Numbered from the stretch's first letter, positions 1-6,185 are shown. The stretch: 6,523 bases of DNA from Candidatus Woesearchaeota archaeon (GCA_007117405.1 SKGP01000046.1:1-6523); one strand, 5' to 3'. The notes: generated by a model from the letters alone, not told the origin. Translations and numbers: made by a program.

Positions 1-27
1 ATCATATCCAGACTAGACCACGGAGTC
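1..27 (-). tRNA. 5' part of a tRNA gene, cut off by the window edge
   Basis: Read on the minus strand from 27 to 1, the sequence fits tRNA positions 1 to 25. It has a seven-base acceptor strand GACTCCG, then T8 and G9, then a D-stem GTCT (10-13). The D-loop starts with A14 and contains the invariant G18-G19 and A21, and is followed by TGAT (22-25). G10-T25, T11-A24 and C12-G23 can pair, and 13-22 is a mismatch, which is common in tRNAs. The anticodon, T-arm and 3' acceptor strand would lie beyond position 1, so the amino acid cannot be named. The D-arm style (GTGGTCTAGT..GG) resembles several archaeal tRNAs, including Val-type ones. The gene points the same way as the pilus operon and lies downstream of its terminator. 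The call would fail if the sequence before position 1 lacks a CGGAGTC acceptor match. Confidence 0.62.
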
Positions 28-48
28 ATAAGCTATGTATTTATTTAT

Positions 49-135
49 GTCTGGATATGTGTTCAGTTTGCTTTTTAGCAAACCACCGAACGAATAAAAT
101 GAGTGACCGTGTATCCAGACTAGACCACGGAGTCA
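49..135 (-). ncRNA. Candidate structured RNA with two hairpins and a possible pseudoknot
   Basis: All pairings are for minus-strand RNA. Hairpin A: TGA (135-133) and CCGTG (130-126) pair with CACGG (111-107) and TCA (106-104), leaving a two-base bulge (132-131) and a 14-base loop (125-112). Hairpin B: GTTC (91-88) pairs with GAAC (64-61), enclosing a seven-base stem GTTTGCT/AGCAAAC (83-77 with 72-66) and an AAAA loop. Downstream, TATCCAGAC (57-49) is the perfect complement of GTCTGGATA (120-112) in the loop of hairpin A, so a 9-bp pseudoknot or an alternative long stem is possible. The same segment can also pair over 10 bases with the D-loop of the adjacent tRNA. No known RNA family is recognised, and whether it is transcribed is unknown. 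It could be only a by-product of the tRNA duplication. Confidence 0.35.
112..134 (-). pseudogene. Duplicated 5' fragment of the tRNA
   Basis: This is an exact second copy of the first 23 bases of the tRNA that starts at 27 (acceptor strand, positions 8-9, half of the D-stem, and the D-loop through A21). The identity also covers three bases upstream of the tRNA start. After A21 the sequence diverges completely: the true tRNA continues TGAT, this copy continues CACGG. No T-arm (GTTCRANNC pattern) and no CGGAGTC acceptor partner follows, so it cannot fold as a full tRNA by itself. It may be a recent partial duplication, an integration scar, or part of a functional small RNA. A split-tRNA half is less likely because the break falls inside the D-loop and an apparently continuous copy lies next to it. 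Confidence 0.55.
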
Positions 136-140
136 TATGT

Positions 141-148
141 AAAAAAAA
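141..148 (-). terminator. Oligo-T terminator of the pilus operon
   Basis: A run of eight A on the plus strand is T8 in the minus-strand transcript. It lies about 26 bases after the stop codon of the last operon gene and before the tRNA-like repeats. Archaeal intrinsic termination works on T-tracts without needing a hairpin, so this is a reasonable end point for the operon mRNA. A shorter T5 tract at 162-166 could add to it. Confidence 0.55.
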
Positions 149-174
149 CATAACTATTATTAAAAATCTTTGCT

Positions 175-1029
175 TTAAAGGCTAACAAAAAAGAAGAATC
201 CAATGAATGTAATAAATGTTAACACAACTACATGCGGAGCTCCCCTAATTATGTTATTCTCCTGCATTAGTCCAAATAAAAAACCAGATAAAATTGCAAG
301 TTCATATGAAAGTAGTATAAATAATGTAAGATATGAAGCCAATTTTTCATCTGCATCTCCAGAAGCTACATCACCTGCAACTGTACCACCAAGTTCTACA
401 AATAAATTGTTAAATACCAAAATAATTATAAATATGAAAATTATAAAAGAGATATAACCTGTAAAAGTATTTGATGCTAAATTACTTTTTCTCTCCTTAA
501 TCCTAAGATTCTCAGTTAATATTTTCTCAGAAAGTTCTCTCAAAAGCTTTTCAACATGCCCTCCAACTTTTCTTGCTTCAATTACTAGTACTATATCTCT
601 TTTTAATTGCGAACTTCCAATATTAGTTGCAAAATTAATCATTGCTTGTTCAAAATCAACACCCCAAGAAAGTTGATTTGATAGTTTTTTTATGTCTTCA
701 TTCAAAACTGTATATTCATTATTTACTGTATTTTTTATTGCAGAAATTAAATCTGTACCCGATTCAACATTATCAACAACATCTCTCAAAAATCTAGGGA
801 CAACTTGCATTTTAGATTCAACTTTTTTTACATCATAAAGTTTTATTACAAGATACGGTGTTAAAAATATTAAAAAAGGTATTATTAAAATTATATTTAT
901 CATTTCTGGTTCTGTAAAATTATTAAATGTATAATAAAGTGCAAAAATAAAACTTAAAATAGTTAAGACTAATAAAACATATTCTAAAATTTTCAAAAAG
1001 TCTAAATCTAAGTTTTTTTTCTTAATCAT
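175..1029 (-). CDS. T2SSF-domain membrane platform protein, C-terminal FlaJ/TadC-like half
   Basis: A polytopic protein of 284 residues that resembles half of the archaeal FlaJ (ArlJ) platform or a bacterial TadC. Such proteins form the inner-membrane base on which an ATPase drives pilin assembly. Hydrophobic helices are visible at about residues 14-36, 44-64, 190-210, 233-256 and 265-283. The soluble helical T2SSF domain lies between about 75 and 185 and includes the motifs LSWGVDFEQAM (120-130) and EARKVGGHVEKLL (151-163). The loop at 256-266 (QENNIIRGAPH) resembles the glycine-rich turn before the last helix of FlaJ. The ATG at 1029 overlaps the previous gene by eight bases, which suggests translational coupling. 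It is the last gene of the operon and the partner of the other T2SSF gene. No Shine-Dalgarno motif is seen. The family call is firm; the exact apparatus is inferred. Confidence 0.88.
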   Translation of the reverse strand: MIKKKNLDLDFLKILEYVLLVLTILSFIFALYYTFNNFTEPEMINIILIIPFLIFLTPYLVIKLYDVKKVESKMQVVPRFLRDVVDNVESGTDLISAIKNTVNNEYTVLNEDIKKLSNQLSWGVDFEQAMINFATNIGSSQLKRDIVLVIEARKVGGHVEKLLRELSEKILTENLRIKERKSNLASNTFTGYISFIIFIFIIILVFNNLFVELGGTVAGDVASGDADEKLASYLTLFILLSYELAILSGFLFGLMQENNIIRGAPHVVVLTFITFIGFFFFVSL

Positions 1030-2005
1030 TTTTAATTGGAACTAACCTCGAATACAATGGTTTGGAATAATATATTAACATCATAAAACCTATATACAAA
1101 AATGGAAGAATAAATAACATAAGTATTATCCCTAAAATATTTCCAGAACCTGGCACCATTTCTGTTTGGGAACTTATTTGGACCAAATTTAATATTGAAC
1201 TCATTATTGCAAAAAAAAGAGGTGAAATTAATAGTAGTACTACATAAACCTGAGAATAAATTAGCAATGTGTCAATATTTTTTTTTTCAATAGCTGTTAT
1301 TTCATCATTTAAATTGTTAAGTTTTCTTTCAAGATAACTATATATATCTCCACCTGAATTTGAAATTGTAACCATATCATTCATAAGGTCTGCTAATTGT
1401 CTTGAAGGACAAGATTGCATTGCTTCCCTAATTGAACTGTGAATATCATACCCAATAAACTCAGAATAATATTTTACTTTTTTAAATTCTGCTTTTATTT
1501 CTTTATATATTAAAAAGTCACTTATTATTGCCATTATCTTGGAAAGTGTTAATTCCTTTGATAAAATCTTCATATAAGGTAATAAATAAGGTATAGAGGC
1601 ATCTATTTCCATTGCCCTTTTTCTTGAAACAACTATAGGATAATTGTACAAAAAAATTCCTAGAGATACAATACCAATAATTCCACCATAAAAAACAATT
1701 AGAGAATATAATGAATTAACAAATAATAAAATTATAGAAGAAAGCATTATAAGACCAAAAACACCAATTATGGTAATATAAACAGACACAAAATACTCTT
1801 CGGGTAATATGCTAAGATTAGCTTTCTTTAAAATTGCTTCATATCTTTTATTGTAAACATTAGTTGAAAAAAATCTTTTAAATTTTACATTAGAAAGCAT
1901 TTTTCTACCTAAATATTTGTATATAAAATGACAATATACAGTTAAAAAATTATCAGAAAATTCAGTAATTTGTTTTTTTTTTGTTTCCATCCTCATATAT
2001 TTCAC
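1022..2005 (-). CDS. T2SSF-domain membrane platform protein, N-terminal FlaJ/TadB-like half
   Basis: A 327-residue membrane protein of the type II secretion F family, the second half-size platform subunit. It has a basic cytosolic N-terminus (about 1-70), helices at about 73-97 and 100-122, a soluble T2SSF domain (about 130-245) and helices at about 247-273 and 289-313. Within the soluble domain, SNSGGDIYSYLERKLNNL (215-232) looks like the conserved second motif of FlaJ/TadC repeats. It probably pairs with the following T2SSF gene to form the platform served by the ATPase encoded just upstream. The start is uncertain. A GTG at 2005 overlaps the ATPase stop by four bases, but ATG codons at 1996 and 1990 are in frame, and GAGTGA five bases before 1996 could be a weak ribosome site. 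A run of ten A near the start (plus 1973-1982) and another inside (1278-1287) are notable. Confidence 0.87.
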   Translation of the reverse strand: MKYMRMETKKKQITEFSDNFLTVYCHFIYKYLGRKMLSNVKFKRFFSTNVYNKRYEAILKKANLSILPEEYFVSVYITIIGVFGLIMLSSIILLFVNSLYSLIVFYGGIIGIVSLGIFLYNYPIVVSRKRAMEIDASIPYLLPYMKILSKELTLSKIMAIISDFLIYKEIKAEFKKVKYYSEFIGYDIHSSIREAMQSCPSRQLADLMNDMVTISNSGGDIYSYLERKLNNLNDEITAIEKKNIDTLLIYSQVYVVLLLISPLFFAIMSSILNLVQISSQTEMVPGSGNILGIILMLFILPFLYIGFMMLIYYSKPLYSRLVPIKND

Positions 2006-3948
2006 TCAGTATATTCATTATTTTCCATTTGCTTTTTTTCTTCCCTTTGTCTTATCTGCTCTAAATAATCAAAAATTAGACTTGGTTCTTTATAATAGGC
2101 ATTTATAATTTCGGCAACTTCTTTAAATTCCAAAATTTTATTAGTATGCATATAATCTAAAATTCTTCTTCTTCTTTCAATTTCTTGCCAAAGTCCTTCT
2201 TCTTTTCCACCCCTCATCTCTAAAAGATGACTTATAACTAATGATTTTTCACTAAACTCGAAAGTATCTTCACTTGGTGTAAATTTCAAAAATTCATTTG
2301 TAACAAATTGATCAACTTTCATATTATAATCTATAAGTTCTACTACAGCATTTACTCTCCTAACAAGATTATTTTTTACTTTAACCTGTTTCATAAATAT
2401 AACAATATTTAATTCTGTTAAAAGTTGCTTAGGTAAATTAATTGGAGCAATTGTCATACGATTTACCAAATCAGAAAACTTCTCAGCGTGTACTGTTCCA
2501 AGACCTGCATGGCCTGTTGCCATTCCTTGAAATAAAATTGCAGCTTCAGCACCCCTAATCTCACCTACAATAATATAATCTGGCCTTTCTCTTAATGATG
2601 CTTTTAACAAATCAAACATTGAAACTTCAGATTTCCCTTCAGATTCTCTTGCAATCATTGGTAACCAGTGTTCGTGTGGAAGATTTATTTCCGGAGTATC
2701 TTCAATTGAAATTATTTTAGATATTGGAGGAACAAAAAGCGATAATGCATTTAAAATTGTTGTCTTTCCAGTCGCAGTACCTCCAGAAACTAGAATAGAT
2801 TGTTTATTCTCAACTGCTAACCACAAGTAAGCTAAAAGGAATGGAGGCATTGTTCCAAATTCAATTAGATGAACAGGCGTAAATGGTTCTTCTCTAAATT
2901 TCCTAATTGTAAATGATGAACCTTTTCCAGAAATCTCTTTACCATAGATTGCTTCAACCCTTGAACCATCTGGCAATGCTCCTTGTAAAATTGGTTTTGA
3001 CAATGAGACTTCCTGACTTGCTTTTTGAGCTAGTTTAACAATAAATGAATTTAATTTGTTAGGATCATAGTATGCTCTATTTACTTCAATAGGACCATAT
3101 TTTAGATGATTAACAAATATAGGAACATTAAGCCCATCACAGGATACATCTTCGATGTATGGGTCATGCATAATTGGTTCAATCATTTCAAGACCCAAGA
3201 AATCTCTAATTAAGTAATAAGTTATTTTTTTAAATTGGTCTTCAGTAAGTTTTATTCTATATTTAGAACATAATTTTTTAGTACCTTCTTCTATTAATTG
3301 GATTTCTGAAATATCTAAATCAACTGGTGAAAATTTTTCAAATACATAAATAAACCCGAGTTTAAGTTCTTCAAGAATTCCACTTTCTTCTTCAGTAAGT
3401 TCTGGTTCAGAAATTTTATATAATAATTTCTGAGTCTCATCGTCATATTTAATAAGAACTTTTGCCAGACCATACAAATCGTAGGAGACATCAATTCCCG
3501 AGTAGTTTATTGGTTCCCAATCGGTAGTTGATTTTTTAATTAAACTGTCTGGAATTTTTGCAAGATGTGCAGATTTGTTTTCTTTAATCTGAGTTTTTGC
3601 AAACTCATCTTCATCTTCATCAAATGCATGAGGATTTATGTAATTTTTTGCAATAATATTTATAGGAGCAGTAGAATTTGAACTACCACCGATAACATTT
3701 ATCTTTGGTCCGCCATAATCTGGCTGAGATTGAGGATATTGCGAAGGTTGGTTATTAGAAAAACTATTTTCTGTCTGTTCTGAATTTTGATCAAAAGATT
3801 CAGAATTCAAATTTCTTCTAAGTAATTGGGGATTAAGAAGTTCATTGAAAGATAAAATCATCTGCCTATTTTCAAGAAAACCTTCATATTTAGAGGGTTT
3901 CTGAACATACTTGGATTTTGCATTTTTAATTATCTTACTTATATCCAT
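2002..3948 (-). CDS. Type II/IV secretion ATPase of the TadA/VirB11/GspE family (pilus assembly motor)
   Basis: A 648-residue cytoplasmic hexameric motor ATPase that would power pilin assembly on the T2SSF platform. The core is complete: Walker A GGTATGKTT (389-397), an acidic box around IISIEDTPEI (412-421), Walker B RPDYIIVGEIRG (455-466) with the conserved Glu-Arg-Gly, and the His box GHAGLGTVHAE (479-489). The N-terminal domain (about 200-350) ends in PDGSRVEAIYG and SSFTIRKF, the usual run-in to this core. Residues about 48-125 are a low-complexity Ser/Asn/Gln/Pro stretch ending in an acidic DEDEDE cluster, probably disordered. Residues about 560-648 form a charged helical extension of the kind seen in archaeal FlaI/TadA-like ATPases. 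It starts with ATG three bases after the previous stop and has no visible Shine-Dalgarno motif. It could be called FlaI-like or PilB-like. The neighbours favour a pilus over an archaellum, because no flaD/E, G, F or H genes are visible. Confidence 0.95.
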   Translation of the reverse strand: MDISKIIKNAKSKYVQKPSKYEGFLENRQMILSFNELLNPQLLRRNLNSESFDQNSEQTENSFSNNQPSQYPQSQPDYGGPKINVIGGSSNSTAPINIIAKNYINPHAFDEDEDEFAKTQIKENKSAHLAKIPDSLIKKSTTDWEPINYSGIDVSYDLYGLAKVLIKYDDETQKLLYKISEPELTEEESGILEELKLGFIYVFEKFSPVDLDISEIQLIEEGTKKLCSKYRIKLTEDQFKKITYYLIRDFLGLEMIEPIMHDPYIEDVSCDGLNVPIFVNHLKYGPIEVNRAYYDPNKLNSFIVKLAQKASQEVSLSKPILQGALPDGSRVEAIYGKEISGKGSSFTIRKFREEPFTPVHLIEFGTMPPFLLAYLWLAVENKQSILVSGGTATGKTTILNALSLFVPPISKIISIEDTPEINLPHEHWLPMIARESEGKSEVSMFDLLKASLRERPDYIIVGEIRGAEAAILFQGMATGHAGLGTVHAEKFSDLVNRMTIAPINLPKQLLTELNIVIFMKQVKVKNNLVRRVNAVVELIDYNMKVDQFVTNEFLKFTPSEDTFEFSEKSLVISHLLEMRGGKEEGLWQEIERRRRILDYMHTNKILEFKEVAEIINAYYKEPSLIFDYLEQIRQREEKKQMENNEYTE

Positions 3949-3951
3949 TTT

Positions 3952-4326
3952 TTAACAAACAAAACTTCCCTCATAATTCATCATTCCCCAATTATAAGAA
4001 ATATTATATATGAAATGTGTATAATTCAATAAACTCATATTTCCACCTGGTGCTGTATATGAATACTCTAAATCACAATTATTTCCAAATGAATTACAGT
4101 AATTAGCAATGTTTAAAACAAAGTTATTATGTCGACTAACTATATTTGAACTGTTGCTATTTTCTCCAATTAAACACATCTCCGAGATAATATTCCTCAG
4201 GATACTATTGTCACCAAAATCAGATATATAAGTATTATCTGTCTCTAAAGAATAGATAAAAATAGCTGCCAAGAGTATAAACAAACCAGATACTATAAAT
4301 AACTGAGATTTCTTATTAACTTTCAT
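3952..4326 (-). CDS. Small membrane-anchored pilin-like protein with four cysteines
   Basis: A 124-residue protein with a short basic N-terminus (KVNKKSQ) followed by one hydrophobic helix (about 9-26) and a polar outer domain, the layout of a type IV pilin. The region around SQLFIVSGL resembles a class III signal but has serine where Gly or Ala usually precedes the cut, and it lacks the acidic residue a few positions later, so processing is uncertain. Four cysteines (51, 77, 84 and the C-terminal 124) could form two disulfides. Sequons are seen at Asn58, 96, 101 and 108, which suits a glycosylated exterior domain. It lies one base after the preceding pilin-like gene and three bases before the ATPase, so it is clearly part of the operon. 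A minor pilin or accessory membrane subunit is inferred from position and topology. No named family is recognised. Confidence 0.75.
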   Translation of the reverse strand: MKVNKKSQLFIVSGLFILLAAIFIYSLETDNTYISDFGDNSILRNIISEMCLIGENSNSSNIVSRHNNFVLNIANYCNSFGNNCDLEYSYTAPGGNMSLLNYTHFIYNISYNWGMMNYEGSFVC

Positions 4327-4327
4327 T

Positions 4328-4741
4328 TTAATAACATACCCCTAATCTAATTTTTCTAAATTCAAATTGAGTTTCGTTTCCTATCGATACAATTCTTTCA
4401 AAGTACTCTCTTTTAAAATAATTATTACATGATGAAATAATTGTTTTTTCATTAAAATCGTTTATTATTAGTAATTCATATTTTAAAAATGCACTACTTA
4501 AAAAATTAGTTATTTCTGACCAATCTTCAGTTAGTGTTGAATTGGATAGGTCTTCTGAAATAACAATATCTCTAAATGTGGTCAGGGTGAAAACTGTATC
4601 TAAAGCAGAACTGGCTTGAAAGCCATAATCAAAATCCATGTAACTATTATCATAGTAAATTAAATATACTATTGCACCAGAGATTAATAAAGCCAAAAGA
4701 GATAATTCCACTATTGCAAATTGAGAAGATCTGGACTTCAT
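4328..4741 (-). CDS. Small membrane-anchored pilin-like protein with SQFAIVE N-terminal motif
   Basis: A 137-residue protein starting MKSRSSQ, with a hydrophobic helix at about 11-30 and a polar outer domain. The open frame extends upstream to 4795, but the ATG at 4741 is chosen. GGAGGTG lies five bases before it, it overlaps the previous stop by ATGA, and it places the basic N-terminus directly before the helix. The longer form would add a Cys-rich stretch inside the upstream gene. The segment SQFAIVEL has a glutamate near the start of the helix, as in type IV pilins, but no Gly or Ala at the expected cut site. It has two cysteines (105 and 136) and sequons at Asn67 and Asn122. Its N-terminal SQ plus hydrophobic pattern resembles that of the next gene, so the two may be distant paralogues. 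A minor pilin role is inferred from context. Confidence 0.78.
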   Translation of the reverse strand: MKSRSSQFAIVELSLLALLISGAIVYLIYYDNSYMDFDYGFQASSALDTVFTLTTFRDIVISEDLSNSTLTEDWSEITNFLSSAFLKYELLIINDFNEKTIISSCNNYFKREYFERIVSIGNETQFEFRKIRLGVCY

Positions 4742-5238
4742 CTCCACACCTCCACATAAATAACAACAGGGTCTGAATTTACAGACGAGTAACAAGAATA
4801 AGAATATTTTAATGTATCTGAAGGAAATCCAAAATTCAAATAATTTATAGAATTATCTACACTATCAATCCTTATATAAACTATTTCATCCAAACCAAGT
4901 TTGTCAGATATTGAATTATAATTTAGAGAATTTCCAAAAATATTTATTTTATCAGATGATAATGAGTTGTCTAAAAAACTATCTCCTCTTAAACCTACAG
5001 ATATTGCTTGATTGAGAGACATAGCTTCCCACCCCAAAGGATATCCTGGAGAAGAAATTAAATAATTACAGATATCCCTTGGCAGAGATGATAATTCCAT
5101 AAACTCTATTTCTTGATTGTGAGAAGCATATGCAAAAGAGTATAGACCGTAAATTACAAATACAATATAAAAAAAAATGAATACTGCAAATGCAAAATCA
5201 ATTTGGAGATACCCTTTTTTTTTTGGTATTTTTTTCAT
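4738..5238 (-). CDS. Class III signal pilin-like protein with SSPGYPxxW motif
   Basis: A 166-residue protein with a basic leader (KKIPKKKG) ending in Gly9. A cut after it would leave Tyr-Leu-Gln-Ile-Asp, with an acidic Asp at +5 in place of the usual Glu, followed by a hydrophobic helix (about 15-36). In the outer domain, LISSPGYPLGW (60-70) matches a motif I associate with archaeal pilin-like proteins from pilus clusters, although no named family can be confirmed here. It has two cysteines (57 and 149) and no N-x-S/T sequon, unlike the other pilin-like proteins here. It overlaps the next gene by four bases (ATGA), and the next gene's strong ribosome site lies inside its 3' end. Its first ten codons contain a run of ten A (plus 5215-5224) just before the processing site. 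A minor pilin or pseudopilin is inferred. Confidence 0.8.
   Translation of the reverse strand: MKKIPKKKGYLQIDFAFAVFIFFYIVFVIYGLYSFAYASHNQEIEFMELSSLPRDICNYLISSPGYPLGWEAMSLNQAISVGLRGDSFLDNSLSSDKINIFGNSLNYNSISDKLGLDEIVYIRIDSVDNSINYLNFGFPSDTLKYSYSCYSSVNSDPVVIYVEVWR
4747..4753 (-). promoter_or_regulatory. Strong Shine-Dalgarno site GGAGGTG
   Basis: GGAGGTG on the minus strand is complementary to the archaeal 16S rRNA 3' end and lies five bases before the ATG at 4741. It is the only strong ribosome site in the operon. It fixes the start of the 137-residue pilin-like protein and allows re-initiation at the ATGA overlap. Confidence 0.8.
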
Positions 5239-5239
5239 T

Positions 5240-5713
5240 TTAATTTATTCTTACTTCAATTTCATTTGAAGCCCTATTATTTTTAAATGAAACAATGTAA
5301 GTCCCACCAGTTATTCTTAAATTTGAATCAAATAAATAACCTCCACTAAGATTATAATATATCCTTTCATATCCTCCAAAAGAAACATGACATACATTAG
5401 AAAAACAATACTCATCTTCAGAGGCATAGGGTTTTAATGTTTGATAATATATTTGATTTCCATCTATGTCAATATATCCATTTTTAAAATTTAAAAATAC
5501 TGAAAATGTTGCATTGTTAAAATTTTGAATTTGTGAAAAATGATAAGACATTTTTAAAAAATCACTATAAACATTTTCTCTGTCTATATCACCAACTCTT
5601 TGGTCAATAACATTTTTTGCTACAAAAAAAGCAGAAATTGAAGCTAAAATTATTAATGAAGTAATCAAAGCAAAAGATATTAGTTCTGAAACTCCTTTTT
5701 TATTTCTATACAT
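5240..5713 (-). CDS. Class III signal pilin-like protein, possibly FlaF/FlaG-like
   Basis: A protein of about 157 residues beginning MYRNKKG, then VSELISFALI and a hydrophobic helix to about residue 32. Cutting after the glycine would put Glu at +3 rather than +5. The outer domain looks rich in beta strands and ends in a strand pattern (GGTYIVSFKNN..EIEVRI) that recalls the small beta-sandwich of FlaF/FlaG-type stator proteins. That resemblance is weak. A Cys-x4-Cys pair (CFSNVC) could form a disulfide, and two sequons (NAT and NLS) are present. The ATG at 5713 is preferred to the in-frame GTG at 5719 because it gives the same opening (MY-x-x-KKGV) as the preceding gene. It follows the only sizeable gap in the operon and ends one base before the next gene. 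Confidence 0.78.
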   Translation of the reverse strand: MYRNKKGVSELISFALITSLIILASISAFFVAKNVIDQRVGDIDRENVYSDFLKMSYHFSQIQNFNNATFSVFLNFKNGYIDIDGNQIYYQTLKPYASEDEYCFSNVCHVSFGGYERIYYNLSGGYLFDSNLRITGGTYIVSFKNNRASNEIEVRIN

Positions 5714-5734
5714 AAACACTTATCTTAACTTTAG

Positions 5735-5750
5735 TATTAATATTATTTTT
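5735..5750 (-). promoter_or_regulatory. Weak candidate internal TATA-like element
   Basis: AAAAATAATATTAATA on the minus strand is centred about 26-28 bases before the GTG/ATG start region of the next gene, the right distance for an archaeal TATA box giving a leaderless transcript. In a genome this AT-rich such sequences arise often by chance, and no clear BRE is seen. Confidence 0.18.
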
Positions 5751-5769
5751 ACAATTTAATAGTTGTAAA
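5748..5769 (-). repeat. Inverted repeat in the only large intra-operon gap
   Basis: TTTACAA (5748-5754) and TTGTAAA (5763-5769) form a perfect 7-base inverted repeat with an 8-base spacer, just after the stop codon at 5772. In minus-strand RNA it would be a weak AT-rich hairpin followed by A residues rather than T, so it is not a terminator. It could be an RNA processing or stability element between the abundant pilin part and the rest of the mRNA, or an operator. Confidence 0.45.
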
Positions 5770-5771
5770 TC

Positions 5772-6185
5772 TTAACTTAATTTAGATATACAGCTTCCAT
5801 TGAAAGAAAAAACACTAGTTTCCGCTGGATAAACAACATAGGTAGAACAAAAAGGAACCCCAAAAGAAGATATTTCAACTTCAACTTTTTGAGAACCAAC
5901 AAATTGATAAACTGATATTGTGTTGTTTGATAAATCTATTTGAGCATTTGTATATTTAAAGAATTCTTCGTATATAAGTGTACTATTTGGAACATAGTTA
6001 AGTTCAATTAATTTTGCTCTTAGATTTAATGCATAAATCATATTTTCTTTTTTTGCAGAAATAATTTGAGTGTCGATATTAAGTTTATTATAAAAACCGT
6101 AAGACCCTGTAAGTAAAACAAACAAAATAACTAATATCAAAGAAAAGGTTGTCAAAGATACGACTCCCTTTTTCTTTGCGTACAT
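5772..6185 (-). CDS. Class III signal pilin-like protein
   Basis: A 137-residue protein starting MYAKKKG, followed by VVSLTTFSLILVILFVLL, a hydrophobic helix reaching about residue 30. This is a clear basic-Gly-hydrophobic prepilin signal, but no Glu or Asp is found in the first residues after the expected cut. The helix continues into a charged amphipathic stretch (about 33-63), as in type IV pilins, and then a compact polar domain with two cysteines (113 and 132) and sequons at Asn67, Asn87 and Asn129. It lies 12 bases after the probable major pilin gene, so the two should share a transcript. It could be a minor pilin that modifies or primes the filament. The ATG is well placed and no alternative start is needed. 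No specific family is recognised. Confidence 0.78.
   Translation of the reverse strand: MYAKKKGVVSLTTFSLILVILFVLLTGSYGFYNKLNIDTQIISAKKENMIYALNLRAKLIELNYVPNSTLIYEEFFKYTNAQIDLSNNTISVYQFVGSQKVEVEISSFGVPFCSTYVVYPAETSVFSFNGSCISKLS

Larger units (their letters stand above)
5..137. repeat. 26-base perfect direct repeat pair with an inverted 10-base copy between
   Basis: Positions 5-30 and 112-137 are identical over 26 bases, offset by 107. A shorter inverted copy, GTCTGGATAT on the plus strand at 49-58, is the perfect reverse complement of 4-13 (10 bases) and of 112-120 (9 bases). There are only two direct copies and no regular spacer, so this is not a CRISPR array. The repeat corresponds to the tRNA 5' end plus three upstream bases. 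Confidence 0.85.

Noticed and set aside
37..48. TATA box (ATAAATAAATAC on minus) for the tRNA
   Set aside because: It is centred only about 16 bases before the tRNA start, too close for the usual 25-28 base distance. In this AT-rich sequence it can be chance.
61..91. H/ACA guide RNA (hairpin followed by ACA)
   Set aside because: ACA directly follows the GTTC/GAAC stem, but there is no K-turn or K-loop in the upper stem and the ACA spacing is wrong, so the match is too weak.
58..112. Permuted tRNA with its 3' half upstream of the 5' half
   Set aside because: No T-loop (GTTCRANNC) and no CGGAGTC acceptor strand is found between the two copies on the minus strand.
1..137. CRISPR array
   Set aside because: There are only two direct copies, the repeat continues as tRNA sequence, and no further units or cas genes are seen.
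203..457. Plus-strand open frame of 84 codons
   Set aside because: It lies wholly inside the antisense of a well-supported T2SSF gene, has no ribosome site or domain, and reads as the reverse complement of a membrane-helix region.
4742..4795. N-terminal extension of the pilin-like gene starting at 4795 (155 residues)
   Set aside because: It would overlap the upstream gene by 58 bases and add a Cys-rich segment. The ATG at 4741 has a strong Shine-Dalgarno site and an ATGA coupling.
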